A DNA stretch of 64,000 nucleotides from Pseudomonas lini. GTDB taxonomy: Bacteria > Pseudomonadota > Gammaproteobacteria > Pseudomonadales > Pseudomonadaceae. The stretch lies in the NCBI RefSeq assembly GCF_030812475.1, contig NZ_JAUSSR010000022.1, positions 1 to 64,000 of the forward strand, read 5' to 3'. The translations under genes were made by a program, and so were the position numbers. Under the pieces are notes generated by a model. The model searched no databases. It saw nothing but the letters and a program-made list of their open reading frames with translations, and was not told the DNA's origin. Of this stretch, positions 36,901 through 44,293 are shown piece by piece (the first letter of the stretch is position 1; each line of letters opens with the position of its first letter).

Positions 36901-37008
36901 CGCATGGGTGAGCGCGTGTTCGCACCGCTGGCCGACGGCAGCGTGATCGAGGCGGAAATCGTTTCTTCGGTGTTCTTCGATCCGAAAGGCGATCGCCAGA
37001 ACGTGTGA
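33991..37008 (+). CDS. soxA: Sarcosine oxidase alpha subunit SoxA
   Basis: Predicted 1005-aa subunit. N-terminal ferredoxin-like Fer2_4 segment ([39 protein letters not shown]), NAD-binding domain ([35 protein letters not shown], about residues 172-205), and a C-terminal aminomethyltransferase/GcvT-like domain that binds tetrahydrofolate (from about residue 600, [35 protein letters not shown]). Length is that of the family. It keeps formaldehyde equivalents on folate. Overlaps soxD by 4 bases. Confidence 0.95.
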   Translation: [1005 protein letters not shown]

Positions 37009-37026
37009 TTGCCGGGTGCGGTTACC

Positions 37027-37107
37027 CCTGTAGGAGCTGGCTTGCCAGCGAAGGCGTCAGTCCGGACACCGAGTCGTCTGGATCGCCAGCAAGCCGGCTC
37101 CTACAGG
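37027..37107. repeat. Inverted REP pair between soxA and soxG
   Basis: TGTAGGAGCTGGCTTGCCAG and GCCAGCAAGCCGGCTCCTAC inside the sox operon, in the 142-bp soxA-soxG gap. Confidence 0.85.
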
Positions 37108-37150
37108 CTCAGCAACCACACCATCAACAGAATTCAGGAACAGGTGCTTT

Positions 37151-37783
37151 ATGACCGCAGCCAATGTGTACCAACAACGCCCAACCACCGGGGCAAAGGC
37201 CGAGTCGTCGCTGCATCATGCCGACCTCGCCAGCCTGGTGGGCAAGGGCCGTAAAAGCGCCGGCGTGATCGTGCGCGAGAAAAAACTCCTCGGCCACCTG
37301 ACCATTCGTGGTGATGGCCACGATGCAGCGTTCGCCGCTGGCGTGCACAAAGCCTTGGGCATCGAATTGCCAGGCGCGCTGAGCGTCATCGTCAAAGGCG
37401 AAACCAGCCTGCAATGGATGGGGCCGGATGAGTGGTTGCTGATCGTTCCGACCGGCGAAGAATTCGCCGCCGAGCAAAAACTGCGTAAAGCGCTGGGCGA
37501 CCTGCATATCGCCATCGTCAACGTCAGCGGCGGCCAGCAGCTTCTCGAACTGAGCGGCCCGAATGTGCGCCAGGTGCTGATGAAATCCACCAGCTACGAC
37601 GTGCACCCCAACAGTTTCCCCGTAGGCAAGGCGGTGGGCACAGTGTTTGCCAAATCGCAATTGATGATCCGCCACACTGCCGAAGACACCTGGGAACTGC
37701 TGATCCGTCGCAGCTTCTCGGATTACTGGTGGTTGTGGTTGCAGGATGCGTCCGCTGAATTCGGGCTTAGCGTCCAGGCCTGA
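37151..37783 (+). CDS. soxG: Sarcosine oxidase gamma subunit SoxG
   Basis: Predicted 210-aa subunit of the heterotetramer with the GcvT-like small fold: LSVIVKGETSLQWMGPDEWLLIVPTGEEF and ISGGQQLLELSGP-type blocks (VSGGQQLLELSGPNVRQVLMKSTSYDVHPNSFPVG). The gamma subunit is structural. Ribosome site is weak (CAGGAACAGG). Separated from soxA by a REP pair, which is unusual for genes of one complex but common in this genome. Confidence 0.92.
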   Translation: MTAANVYQQRPTTGAKAESSLHHADLASLVGKGRKSAGVIVREKKLLGHLTIRGDGHDAAFAAGVHKALGIELPGALSVIVKGETSLQWMGPDEWLLIVPTGEEFAAEQKLRKALGDLHIAIVNVSGGQQLLELSGPNVRQVLMKSTSYDVHPNSFPVGKAVGTVFAKSQLMIRHTAEDTWELLIRRSFSDYWWLWLQDASAEFGLSVQA

Positions 37784-37809
37784 TTACAACCCGTGATGAC
37801 TGCGATCAC

Positions 37810-37912
37810 CTGTGGGAGCGAGCTTGCTCGCGATGGACTTGAGGACGACGTGTTAAACCAGAAAGCACGCGTAATCGTTGACGTCCATCGCGAGCAAGCT
37901 CGCTCCCACAGA
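37810..37912. repeat. Inverted REP pair between soxG and purU
   Basis: CTGTGGGAGCGAGCTTGCTC and CGCGAGCAAGCTCGCTCCCAC facing each other. Confidence 0.85.
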
Positions 37913-37947
37913 AGGCAGCCTCTTCTACAGATGTCTTAGGAGTCACT

Positions 37948-38805
37948 ATGAGCCGCGCCCCAGACACATGGATTCTGACCGCCGATTGCCCCAGCGTCCT
38001 CGGCACTGTGGACGCGGTGACCCGCTTTCTGTTCGAGCAGGGCTGCTACGTCACCGAACACCACTCCTTCGATGACCGGCTCTCGGGCCGTTTCTTCATT
38101 CGCGTGGAATTTCGCCAGCCCGATGGCTTCGACGAACTGGCCTTCCGCGCCGGCCTTGAAGAGCGTGGCCAGGCTTTCGGCATGATCTTCGAATTGACGG
38201 CGCCGAACTACCGACCGAAAGTGGTGATCATGGTCTCCAAGGCCGATCACTGCCTCAACGATTTGCTTTACCGCCAGCGCATCGGCCAGTTGTCCATGGA
38301 CGTGGCTGCCGTGGTGTCTAATCACCCCGACCTCAAGCCGTTGGCGGACTGGCACCAGATTCCCTACTACCATTTCCCGCTGGACCCGAACGACAAGCCC
38401 TCCCAGGAGCGCCAGGTCTGGCAAGTGATCGAAGAGTCCGGCGCCGAGCTGGTCATTCTCGCTCGTTACATGCAGGTCCTATCGCCAGAGCTGTGCCGCA
38501 AACTCGACGGCAAGGCGATCAACATTCACCACTCCCTGCTGCCGGGTTTCAAGGGCGCCAAGCCTTACCACCAGGCCTACAACAAGGGCGTGAAACTGGT
38601 CGGTGCCACCGCGCACTACATTAATAACGACCTGGACGAAGGCCCGATCATCGCCCAGGGCGTGGAGGCGGTGGATCACAGCCACTATCCCGAAGACCTG
38701 ATTGCCAAAGGCCGGGATATCGAAGGACTGACCCTGGCGCGAGCCGTGGGTTACCACATTGAGCGGCGCGTGTTTTTGAACGCCAATCGCACCGTCGTTC
38801 TTTAG
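37948..38805 (+). CDS. purU: Formyltetrahydrofolate deformylase PurU
   Basis: Predicted 285-aa hydrolase: ACT domain at residues 1-~80 (TWILTADCPSVLGTVDAVTRFLFEQGCYV) and a formyltransferase-fold domain with INIHHSLLPGFKGAKPYHQAYNKGVKLVGATAHYINNDLDEGPIIAQ. It releases formate and THF from 10-formyl-THF. Lying after sox and before fdhA (as PA5420, purU2), it would let one-carbon units from methyl groups leave the folate pool as formate. Confidence 0.93.
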   Translation: MSRAPDTWILTADCPSVLGTVDAVTRFLFEQGCYVTEHHSFDDRLSGRFFIRVEFRQPDGFDELAFRAGLEERGQAFGMIFELTAPNYRPKVVIMVSKADHCLNDLLYRQRIGQLSMDVAAVVSNHPDLKPLADWHQIPYYHFPLDPNDKPSQERQVWQVIEESGAELVILARYMQVLSPELCRKLDGKAINIHHSLLPGFKGAKPYHQAYNKGVKLVGATAHYINNDLDEGPIIAQGVEAVDHSHYPEDLIAKGRDIEGLTLARAVGYHIERRVFLNANRTVVL

Positions 38806-38811
38806 ATTGCC

Positions 38812-38902
38812 ATCGCGAGCAGGCTCGCTCCCACAGTGGGCGGTGGTGCGCCCGAGATCTGTGAACGACATAAAACCCTGTGGGAGCGAGCCTGCTCGCG
38901 AA
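38812..38902. repeat. Inverted REP pair between purU and fdhA
   Basis: TCGCGAGCAGGCTCGCTCCC and TGGGAGCGAGCCTGCTCGCG facing each other. Confidence 0.85.
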
Positions 38903-39012
38903 GAGGCCCTCCCAGGCAACACAAAAACACACAAGCAACAACCCGAGCAATCAACGCGCCGCCGATCCCGGGCGACGCGACAGCTACATAAAAAAAACAG
39001 TGAGGTGAAAGC

Positions 39013-40212
39013 ATGTCTGGCAATCGTGGTGTGGTGTATCTCGGCAATGGCCAGGTCGAGGTGCAAAAAATCGACTATCCAAAAATGCAGGACCCGCGCG
39101 GCAGGAAGATTAACCACGCTGTCATCTTGCGTGTGGTCTCCACCAATATCTGTGGTTCCGACCAGCACATGGTGCGCGGCCGCACCACGGCGCAGACCGG
39201 CCTGGTGCTGGGCCACGAGATCACTGGTGAAGTGATCGAGAAGGGCAGCGATGTCGAAAACCTGCAAATCGGCGACCTGGTCTCGGTCCCGTTCAACGTT
39301 GCTTGCGGGCGCTGCCGTTCCTGCAAGGAAATGCACACTGGTGTCTGCCTCAGCGTTAACCCGGCGCGTCCGGGCGGTGCCTATGGTTATGTCGACATGG
39401 GCGACTGGACCGGTGGCCAGGCAGAATACGCCATGGTGCCGTACGCCGACTTCAACCTGCTGAAACTGCCGGATCGCGATCGCGCCATGGAAAAAATCCG
39501 TGACCTGACCTGCCTCTCCGACATCCTGCCTACCGGTTACCACGGCGCAGTCACCGCCGGCGTTGGCCCGGGCAGCTCCGTGTACATCGCGGGCGCCGGC
39601 CCCGTTGGTCTGGCCGCCGCCGCATCCGCTCGCCTGCTGGGCGCGGCCGTGGTCATCGTCGGTGACGTCAACACCGTCCGCCTGGCACACGCCAAGGCCC
39701 AAGGGTTCGAAATCGCCGACTTGTCCCTGGACACCCCGCTGCACGAACAGATCGCTGCACTGCTGGGCGAGCCGGAAGTGGACTGCGCCATCGACGCCGT
39801 AGGCTTCGAAGCGCGCGGCCACGGCCATGACGGCGTGAAACACGAGGCTCCGGCCACCGTGCTCAACTCGTTGATGGGCGTAGTCCGGGTGGCTGGCAAG
39901 ATCGGTATCCCTGGCTTGTACGTGACTGAAGATCCAGGTGCAGTGGACGCCGCCGCGAAAATGGGCGCCCTGAGCATTCGTTTCGGTCTGGGCTGGGCTA
40001 AATCCCACAGCTTCCACACCGGGCAGACGCCGGTGATGAAGTACAACCGTCAGCTGATGCAGGCGATCATGTGGGACCGTATCAACATCGCCGAAGTGGT
40101 GGGCGTTCAGGTCATCAGCCTGGATCAGGCACCTCAGGGGTATGGCGAGTTTGATGCAGGTGTGCCGAAGAAGTTTGTGATCGATCCGCACAAAATGTTT
40201 AGTGCTGCATAA
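39013..40212 (+). CDS. fdhA: Glutathione-independent formaldehyde dehydrogenase FdhA
   Basis: Predicted 399-aa zinc- and NAD-dependent dehydrogenase. Catalytic zinc ligands C47 (NICGSDQH) and H68 (GHE); structural zinc cysteines C98, C101, C104 and C112 (CGRCRSCKEMHTGVC); NAD motif GAGPVGLAAA. It oxidises formaldehyde released by betaine and sarcosine demethylation to formate. GTGAGGTG precedes the ATG. A partial, diverged copy of its 3' part lies 760 bp downstream (40966-41154). Confidence 0.95.
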   Translation: MSGNRGVVYLGNGQVEVQKIDYPKMQDPRGRKINHAVILRVVSTNICGSDQHMVRGRTTAQTGLVLGHEITGEVIEKGSDVENLQIGDLVSVPFNVACGRCRSCKEMHTGVCLSVNPARPGGAYGYVDMGDWTGGQAEYAMVPYADFNLLKLPDRDRAMEKIRDLTCLSDILPTGYHGAVTAGVGPGSSVYIAGAGPVGLAAAASARLLGAAVVIVGDVNTVRLAHAKAQGFEIADLSLDTPLHEQIAALLGEPEVDCAIDAVGFEARGHGHDGVKHEAPATVLNSLMGVVRVAGKIGIPGLYVTEDPGAVDAAAKMGALSIRFGLGWAKSHSFHTGQTPVMKYNRQLMQAIMWDRINIAEVVGVQVISLDQAPQGYGEFDAGVPKKFVIDPHKMFSAA

Positions 40213-40220
40213 ACGCTGTA

Positions 40221-40256
40221 CAAAAAAAGGGCGATCTTGAATCGCCCTTTTTTTTC
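40221..40256. terminator. Bidirectional intrinsic terminator after fdhA
   Basis: CAAAAAAAGGGCGAT / ATCGCCCTTTTTTTT with a 5-base loop. Serves fdhA on the plus strand and, with its A run, may also end the minus-strand gene at 40314-40805. Confidence 0.92.
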
Positions 40257-40313
40257 GCTGTCGCGGGATTTACTTTCCTGTTTGTCACGCTCTTTCAGAG
40301 CGATGCATGCAGG

Positions 40314-40805
40314 TTATTTCCTGGATGGCGCAGCCGACAGCGAAGAGTATTCGAAAACACACTTCCCCTGATCATTGGATGTACAGGTTTCCACGTGCTG
40401 GGCGTTCTTGTTGGCAAGGAGCGCTTGTCTGTTCACTTCGCGTTTCCAAAGCGTATCGGTGGCAGGTTTCCAGTCATTGAAGGAATACAGCGTCAAGCGC
40501 GTGAACGCGAGAAACTCATCTCCTTCGTAGTCGCACGACACCACAAACTTATTGCCCTCCGAACTGATATCCCGGTACAGCCCTCCGGTGAATTCAAACG
40601 TCTCGATGTGATGCTCCTCAGCATAGGGGTTGGAGCCAACCCATACACGTTCATCAGGTCCAGGGGCGAAATATTCATAGCCTCCTTCCTGTTCATCTTT
40701 GACTTGTGTTATGTCGCTGACGGTCGGGCAGACAGTGCTTGCGGCATAAGCGTTTCCGATGGTCATTAATGTAATGAGCAGACTGGTTGTAATGGTTGAT
40801 CGCAT
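40314..40805 (-). CDS. Secreted 163-aa protein, DUF3757-like
   Basis: Exported protein: signal peptide MRSTITTSLLITLMTIGNAYA, then VCPTVSDITQVKDEQEGGYEYFAPGPDERVWVGSNPYA, a beta-rich domain with four cysteines (TVCP, SCDYEG, ETCTSND, KCVFEYSS). I connect it tentatively with DUF3757. The ATG at 40805 has GGAG 8 bases upstream; a GTG three codons earlier is less likely. It is downstream of and on the same strand as the RHS-ART gene at 41151-42254, so an immunity or accessory role is possible but unproven. Confidence 0.65.
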   Translation of the reverse strand: MRSTITTSLLITLMTIGNAYAASTVCPTVSDITQVKDEQEGGYEYFAPGPDERVWVGSNPYAEEHHIETFEFTGGLYRDISSEGNKFVVSCDYEGDEFLAFTRLTLYSFNDWKPATDTLWKREVNRQALLANKNAQHVETCTSNDQGKCVFEYSSLSAAPSRK

Positions 40806-40965
40806 GATTGACACTCCATTGTTTGGGAGTGGTCATTTTTGCGGGCTACAGTCTTTAGTGCTACTGTCACTTTTGATAGTAGTTGTAACCAATTGAAAGC
40901 CTATTGAACATATCAGTGCTCAGAAAGCGGCCAGCAAGGGCCGGCCAGAAAGGGATAAATTTATA

Positions 40966-41154
40966 ATGGGTATTTTTGGCCTCTACGTCACCGGAAAATT
41001 CGAGTATCTGGGTACTGTCGCGAAAATGGGCAGCCTGAGCATTCGTTTCGGCCCAGGCTGCGCTAAATGCCATAGCTTTCACACGGGCCAGACGCCGGTG
41101 ATGAAGTACAACTGCCAGCTGATGCGGGCGATCATGCGCAACGATAAAACTTAA
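40966..41154 (+). pseudogene. fdhA 3' fragment, diverged partial copy
   Basis: The 62-codon reading GLYVTGKFEYLGTVAKMGSL, then SIRFG, HSFHTGQTPVMKYN and QLM, matches FdhA from about GLYVTEDPGAVDAAAKMGAL onward to QLMQAIMWD, i.e. the region encoded at about 39910-40080. It lacks the zinc and NAD parts, and substitutions such as W-to-C and S-to-C are present. Ends at a stop overlapping the 3' end of the convergent RHS gene. A decayed duplicate rather than a working gene. Confidence 0.8.
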
Positions 41155-42254
41155 AAAGGAGCTTCCAGCGCCCTGGGGGTACTTTTTTTGTGGCTGGAAT
41201 TAGAGCCGAGCGCTCTGATTGAGGCAGCCCTTATTCGGTGGGGTTTAATGACCATCTCCATAGTCAGCGAGGGATTTATATCATGGTGTTTGAAGTCATA
41301 GTCTATGCCCGGCTTCATCCCTGGAAAATTATTTATGTAGACCTCGACAACCTGACCACGATTATTACTACTCAGTCCTGCATATTTCTGTGCAACAGCT
41401 AAATTTGGAGAGACATAAAATCCAAGACCAAAACTTGTGCTTTTGAAAAATGCTGGGTTAACACCTTCATTCAGCAAGCGGTTGGCTGAAGCGTCATCGG
41501 TTCCATGGTAACCCACGAAATAAGGTTTCGCTGAGGTCATTTCACGCTCCGGGAGCGAATGACGTCTATTCATTCTTTGATAGGAAACGGTTTCAGTTGC
41601 GCGCCTTTCACTCCAACGTGTTGTCGCCTGGCGGTTGGAACCACCATATTGAAAAATGTTGTATGAACTCGGTTTTGTGGGTTTCGGTGTTCTATAAAAA
41701 AAATTTGAAAGGAAGTCAAATCGACCATGGCCTGTAGGATCAGAGTACTTTATTGGATTGCCCCCCGCATATGAATAAGCATTCAGGTCTCCTTTTCCAA
41801 ACGGGCTCCAACTGTCCGGACTGATAAACCGCATCAATACCGGGTTAAGCGCTCGATAACCATTGCCCAACAAATAGTGCCTGGTCACCGGTTCCCGTCG
41901 TTCGCCGTTGAAACCGAGCAGGCTGAGTAGATCGCTACTCGGTGAAGAGTGTCCGTAAGGTGTGTAGACAATTGATCGAGGCCTGCCCGCATCAAGCGTG
42001 TTCAACACCGACCGCTGTTGATCGGTGATAAGCAGGCTTGTTTCTGCGGCGCCAGTCTTCTGATTTTGTTGCGCCAGTAGTTGCTCCTCATGCTGCATAA
42101 TCGAACGATGTATCGAGCCACTGATCTCTGTGACGAGGCGATTTTTTTGATAAAAGCGCCGGGTACTTTCCTGCTCTGACAGTGTGAAGTGGACAAGCCG
42201 ATCCAGAGGGTCGTATTGATAATGGCAAAGCAGATTTTTCTCGTTGCTCTGCAT
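41151..42254 (-). CDS. Short RHS-core protein 2 with ADP-ribosyltransferase-like tip
   Basis: Predicted 367-aa protein. Residues 1-~165 form an RHS core (LLCHYQYDPLDRLVHF; LLSLLGFNGERREPVTRHYL; LNPVLMRFISPDSWSPFGKGDLNAYSYAGGNPIKYSDPTGH). The C-terminal tip shows GYHGT (H250), GLGFYVSP (Y280) with AVAQKYA, and TMEMVIKPHRI (E333), the H-Y-E layout and beta-strand context of PARP/ART-type ADP-ribosyltransferases. The tip would be a toxin acting on an unknown target. ATG at 42254 with CGGAG upstream; longer in-frame starts are unlike RHS gene 3, which begins at the same relative point. Confidence 0.75.
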   Translation of the reverse strand: MQSNEKNLLCHYQYDPLDRLVHFTLSEQESTRRFYQKNRLVTEISGSIHRSIMQHEEQLLAQQNQKTGAAETSLLITDQQRSVLNTLDAGRPRSIVYTPYGHSSPSSDLLSLLGFNGERREPVTRHYLLGNGYRALNPVLMRFISPDSWSPFGKGDLNAYSYAGGNPIKYSDPTGHGRFDFLSNFFYRTPKPTKPSSYNIFQYGGSNRQATTRWSERRATETVSYQRMNRRHSLPEREMTSAKPYFVGYHGTDDASANRLLNEGVNPAFFKSTSFGLGFYVSPNLAVAQKYAGLSSNNRGQVVEVYINNFPGMKPGIDYDFKHHDINPSLTMEMVIKPHRIRAASIRALGSNSSHKKSTPRALEAPF

Positions 42255-42310
42255 GCAGCCGCTCCGTTGAAAATAAATTCGATTCAGGGGCAACAATGAC
42301 GCAATTTGCC

Positions 42311-42337
42311 AATGCTGCCTACTGGCAGAACTGATAG
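42311..42337 (-). promoter_or_regulatory. CAGTTCTG element upstream of RHS gene 2
   Basis: Read toward the gene: CTAT-CAGTTCTG-CCAGTAGGCA. The CAGTTCTG octamer starts 72 bp before the RHS gene 2 ATG, the same distance as in RHS gene 3. Probable shared promoter or operator. Confidence 0.5.
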
Positions 42338-42534
42338 GGCAGGGCGCTTTGTGAGTATTCCAGCCGCCCCCCAAGATCTATTTATCGCGTTGTTTGCCGG
42401 GTTTCACGAATTACCGACTTGAACCGGGTGAAAATGGGCGCAGCATCAAGGAACATGACGACGAATACCCGGTCAAACCGGCAGTTTTTCCGTCTATAAA
42501 CAGACGGTTTTTCATGACACAAGAGGATGTCTGA

Positions 42535-43092
42535 ATGAAGATTACACGCGGTTTTGCACTGGCATCGCTCATGACCCTGGCCACCAGCCCGGTCTTTGCT
42601 CAATTCAGCCTGAACGATGCAGCCAATGCCATTTCCGGCATGAAAGGCGATAACGCCGCTGCGGCCGCACCGACTTCCGAGACGGCCGGCCTGCTGAGTG
42701 CGCTCAGCCAATTGAACGTCACGCCACAACAAGCCGTTGGCGGCACCAGTGCGATGCTGGGGCTGGCGAAGAATCAATTGAGTTCGACCGACTATTCCGA
42801 GCTGGCCAAAAGCGTACCGGGCATCGACAAGCTGTCGGGTGGTGGTGAACTGGGCGCGCTCGCCGGTTTGCTCGGCTCGTCCGGCAAGATGGCTGGCCTG
42901 GACAACGCCTTGGGCGCCGTCAAGGACACCAACGACTTGAACAATGCGTTCAGCGCCTTGGGCATGGACACTGGCATGATCGCCCAGTTTGCCCCGCTCA
43001 TCCTGCAATACTTCGGACAGCAGGGCGTCGGCGGTTCGTTGCTGCAAAGCCTGGGCGGAATCTGGGGCGCCGGCACCGGCATCGGTAGCTGA
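42535..43092 (+). CDS. DUF2780 family secreted protein
   Basis: Predicted 185-aa protein with signal peptide MKITRGFALASLMTLATSPVFA, then a low-complexity helical domain rich in Gly, Ala, Leu and Ser (AGLLSALSQLNVTPQQAVGGTSAMLGLAKNQLSSTDYSELAKSVPGI), the DUF2780 pattern found in Vibrio/Pseudomonas envelope proteins of unknown role. Ends one base before the stop of the convergent acyltransferase gene. Antisense open frames here are shadows. Confidence 0.8.
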   Translation: MKITRGFALASLMTLATSPVFAQFSLNDAANAISGMKGDNAAAAAPTSETAGLLSALSQLNVTPQQAVGGTSAMLGLAKNQLSSTDYSELAKSVPGIDKLSGGGELGALAGLLGSSGKMAGLDNALGAVKDTNDLNNAFSALGMDTGMIAQFAPLILQYFGQQGVGGSLLQSLGGIWGAGTGIGS

Positions 43093-43093
43093 T

Positions 43094-43981
43094 TCAGCGG
43101 CGCTCGGCGCGCAAGGCGTCGATGCGCTGGTCCTTTTCGATCCAGAGCTGGTTGACCCAGTTCTGGACGGTTTGGCGAAACTCCGGATCATTTTCATAAT
43201 CACCCTGCCATAGCGCCGGGTCGAGTTCGCGGGTCTTGATGTCGACGATCACCCGTGGCACGTTGCCGCTGATCAAATCCCAGAACCCCGGAATTGGCTG
43301 CCGCGGATACACCACTGTCACATCGAGAATGGCGTCCAGCTGTTCGCCCATCGCCGCCAGCACGAACGCCACGCCACCCGCCTTGGGTTTTAGCAGGTGG
43401 GTGAAGGGTGATTGCTGCAGGGTGCTTTTCGTGGCAGTGAACCGGGTGCCTTCCAGATAGTTGACCACCGTTACTGGCTGCCGCTTGAACAGCTCGCACG
43501 CGGCTTTGGTGATCTGCAGATCCTTGCCCGCCAGCTCCGGGTTCTTCGCCAGGAATGCTTTGGTGTAGCGTTTCATGAACGGGTAATCCAACGCCCACCA
43601 GGCCAATCCCAGGAATGGCACCCAGATCAATTCTTTCTTGAGGAAGAATTTGAAGAAGGGCGTGCGTCGATTCAGGGTCTGGATCAGGGCCGGGATATCG
43701 ACCCAGGATTGATGATTGCTGATCACCAGATACGAGGTGTCGCGGCGCAGGTCATCACCACCGCGAATGTCCCACAGGGTGGGGATACACAGGCGGAAAA
43801 TCAGCTTGTCGATCTCGGCCCAGGTCTCGGCGATCCACATCACCGTCCATGAAGCGTAATCGCGCAGACGCCCGGGCAGGACCAGCTTGAGCAGGGCGAA
43901 CACCATCAGCGGCCCGAACAGGACCAGGGTGTTGAGCAATAGCAGAAGGGTAACGAAACAGCCGGTGAGCAGGCGGCGCAT
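43094..43981 (-). CDS. PlsC-type acyltransferase (YihG-like)
   Basis: Predicted 295-aa membrane-associated 1-acylglycerol-3-phosphate acyltransferase-family protein. Hydrophobic N-terminus (residues 5-35), catalytic H-x4-D as H90-QSWV-D95 in VISNHQSWVDIPAL, and the FLEGTRFT-type substrate motif seen as YLEGTRFTATK. Long C-terminal extension typical of YihG. Probably uses acyl-CoA/ACP to remodel phospholipid; exact substrate unknown. Stop one base apart from the convergent DUF2780 gene. Confidence 0.85.
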   Translation of the reverse strand: MRRLLTGCFVTLLLLLNTLVLFGPLMVFALLKLVLPGRLRDYASWTVMWIAETWAEIDKLIFRLCIPTLWDIRGGDDLRRDTSYLVISNHQSWVDIPALIQTLNRRTPFFKFFLKKELIWVPFLGLAWWALDYPFMKRYTKAFLAKNPELAGKDLQITKAACELFKRQPVTVVNYLEGTRFTATKSTLQQSPFTHLLKPKAGGVAFVLAAMGEQLDAILDVTVVYPRQPIPGFWDLISGNVPRVIVDIKTRELDPALWQGDYENDPEFRQTVQNWVNQLWIEKDQRIDALRAERR

Positions 43982-44126
43982 AAGTCACTCTTGAAAACGT
44001 TTGGGCGCGCCATGATAGGCAGCTTCGGCCGAGAGGCCAAATCGGCGGTAAAGAATGTTTCACCTTTGATTGGGTAGGCTGAGGCAGCTCGCAGGCTCGG
44101 GTATCTAGAGTGATTGATCTGGCCTC

Positions 44127-44219
44127 TTCGCGGGCAAGCCACGTTCCCACAGTGTATGGCGGTGTACCCAAGGTTTGTGAAACCACCAAACCCTGTGGGA
44201 GCGTGGCTTGCCCGCGAAG
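44127..44219. repeat. Inverted REP pair
   Basis: CGCGGGCAAGCCACGTTCCCAC and GTGGGAGCGTGGCTTGCCCGC facing each other. The main content of the 312-bp gap between the acyltransferase and retropepsin-like genes. Confidence 0.85.
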
Positions 44220-44293
44220 CGATCTCAGGAATGAACGAATGACTTGCTGGCGGTCTAAAATTCCGCTGCCCATACTTAAAGGAAGCCCGTTAC

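Noticed and set aside
42382-43203. A 273-codon minus-strand frame opposite the DUF2780 gene
   Set aside because: The plus-strand frame has a signal peptide and family pattern; the antisense one is compositionally a shadow.
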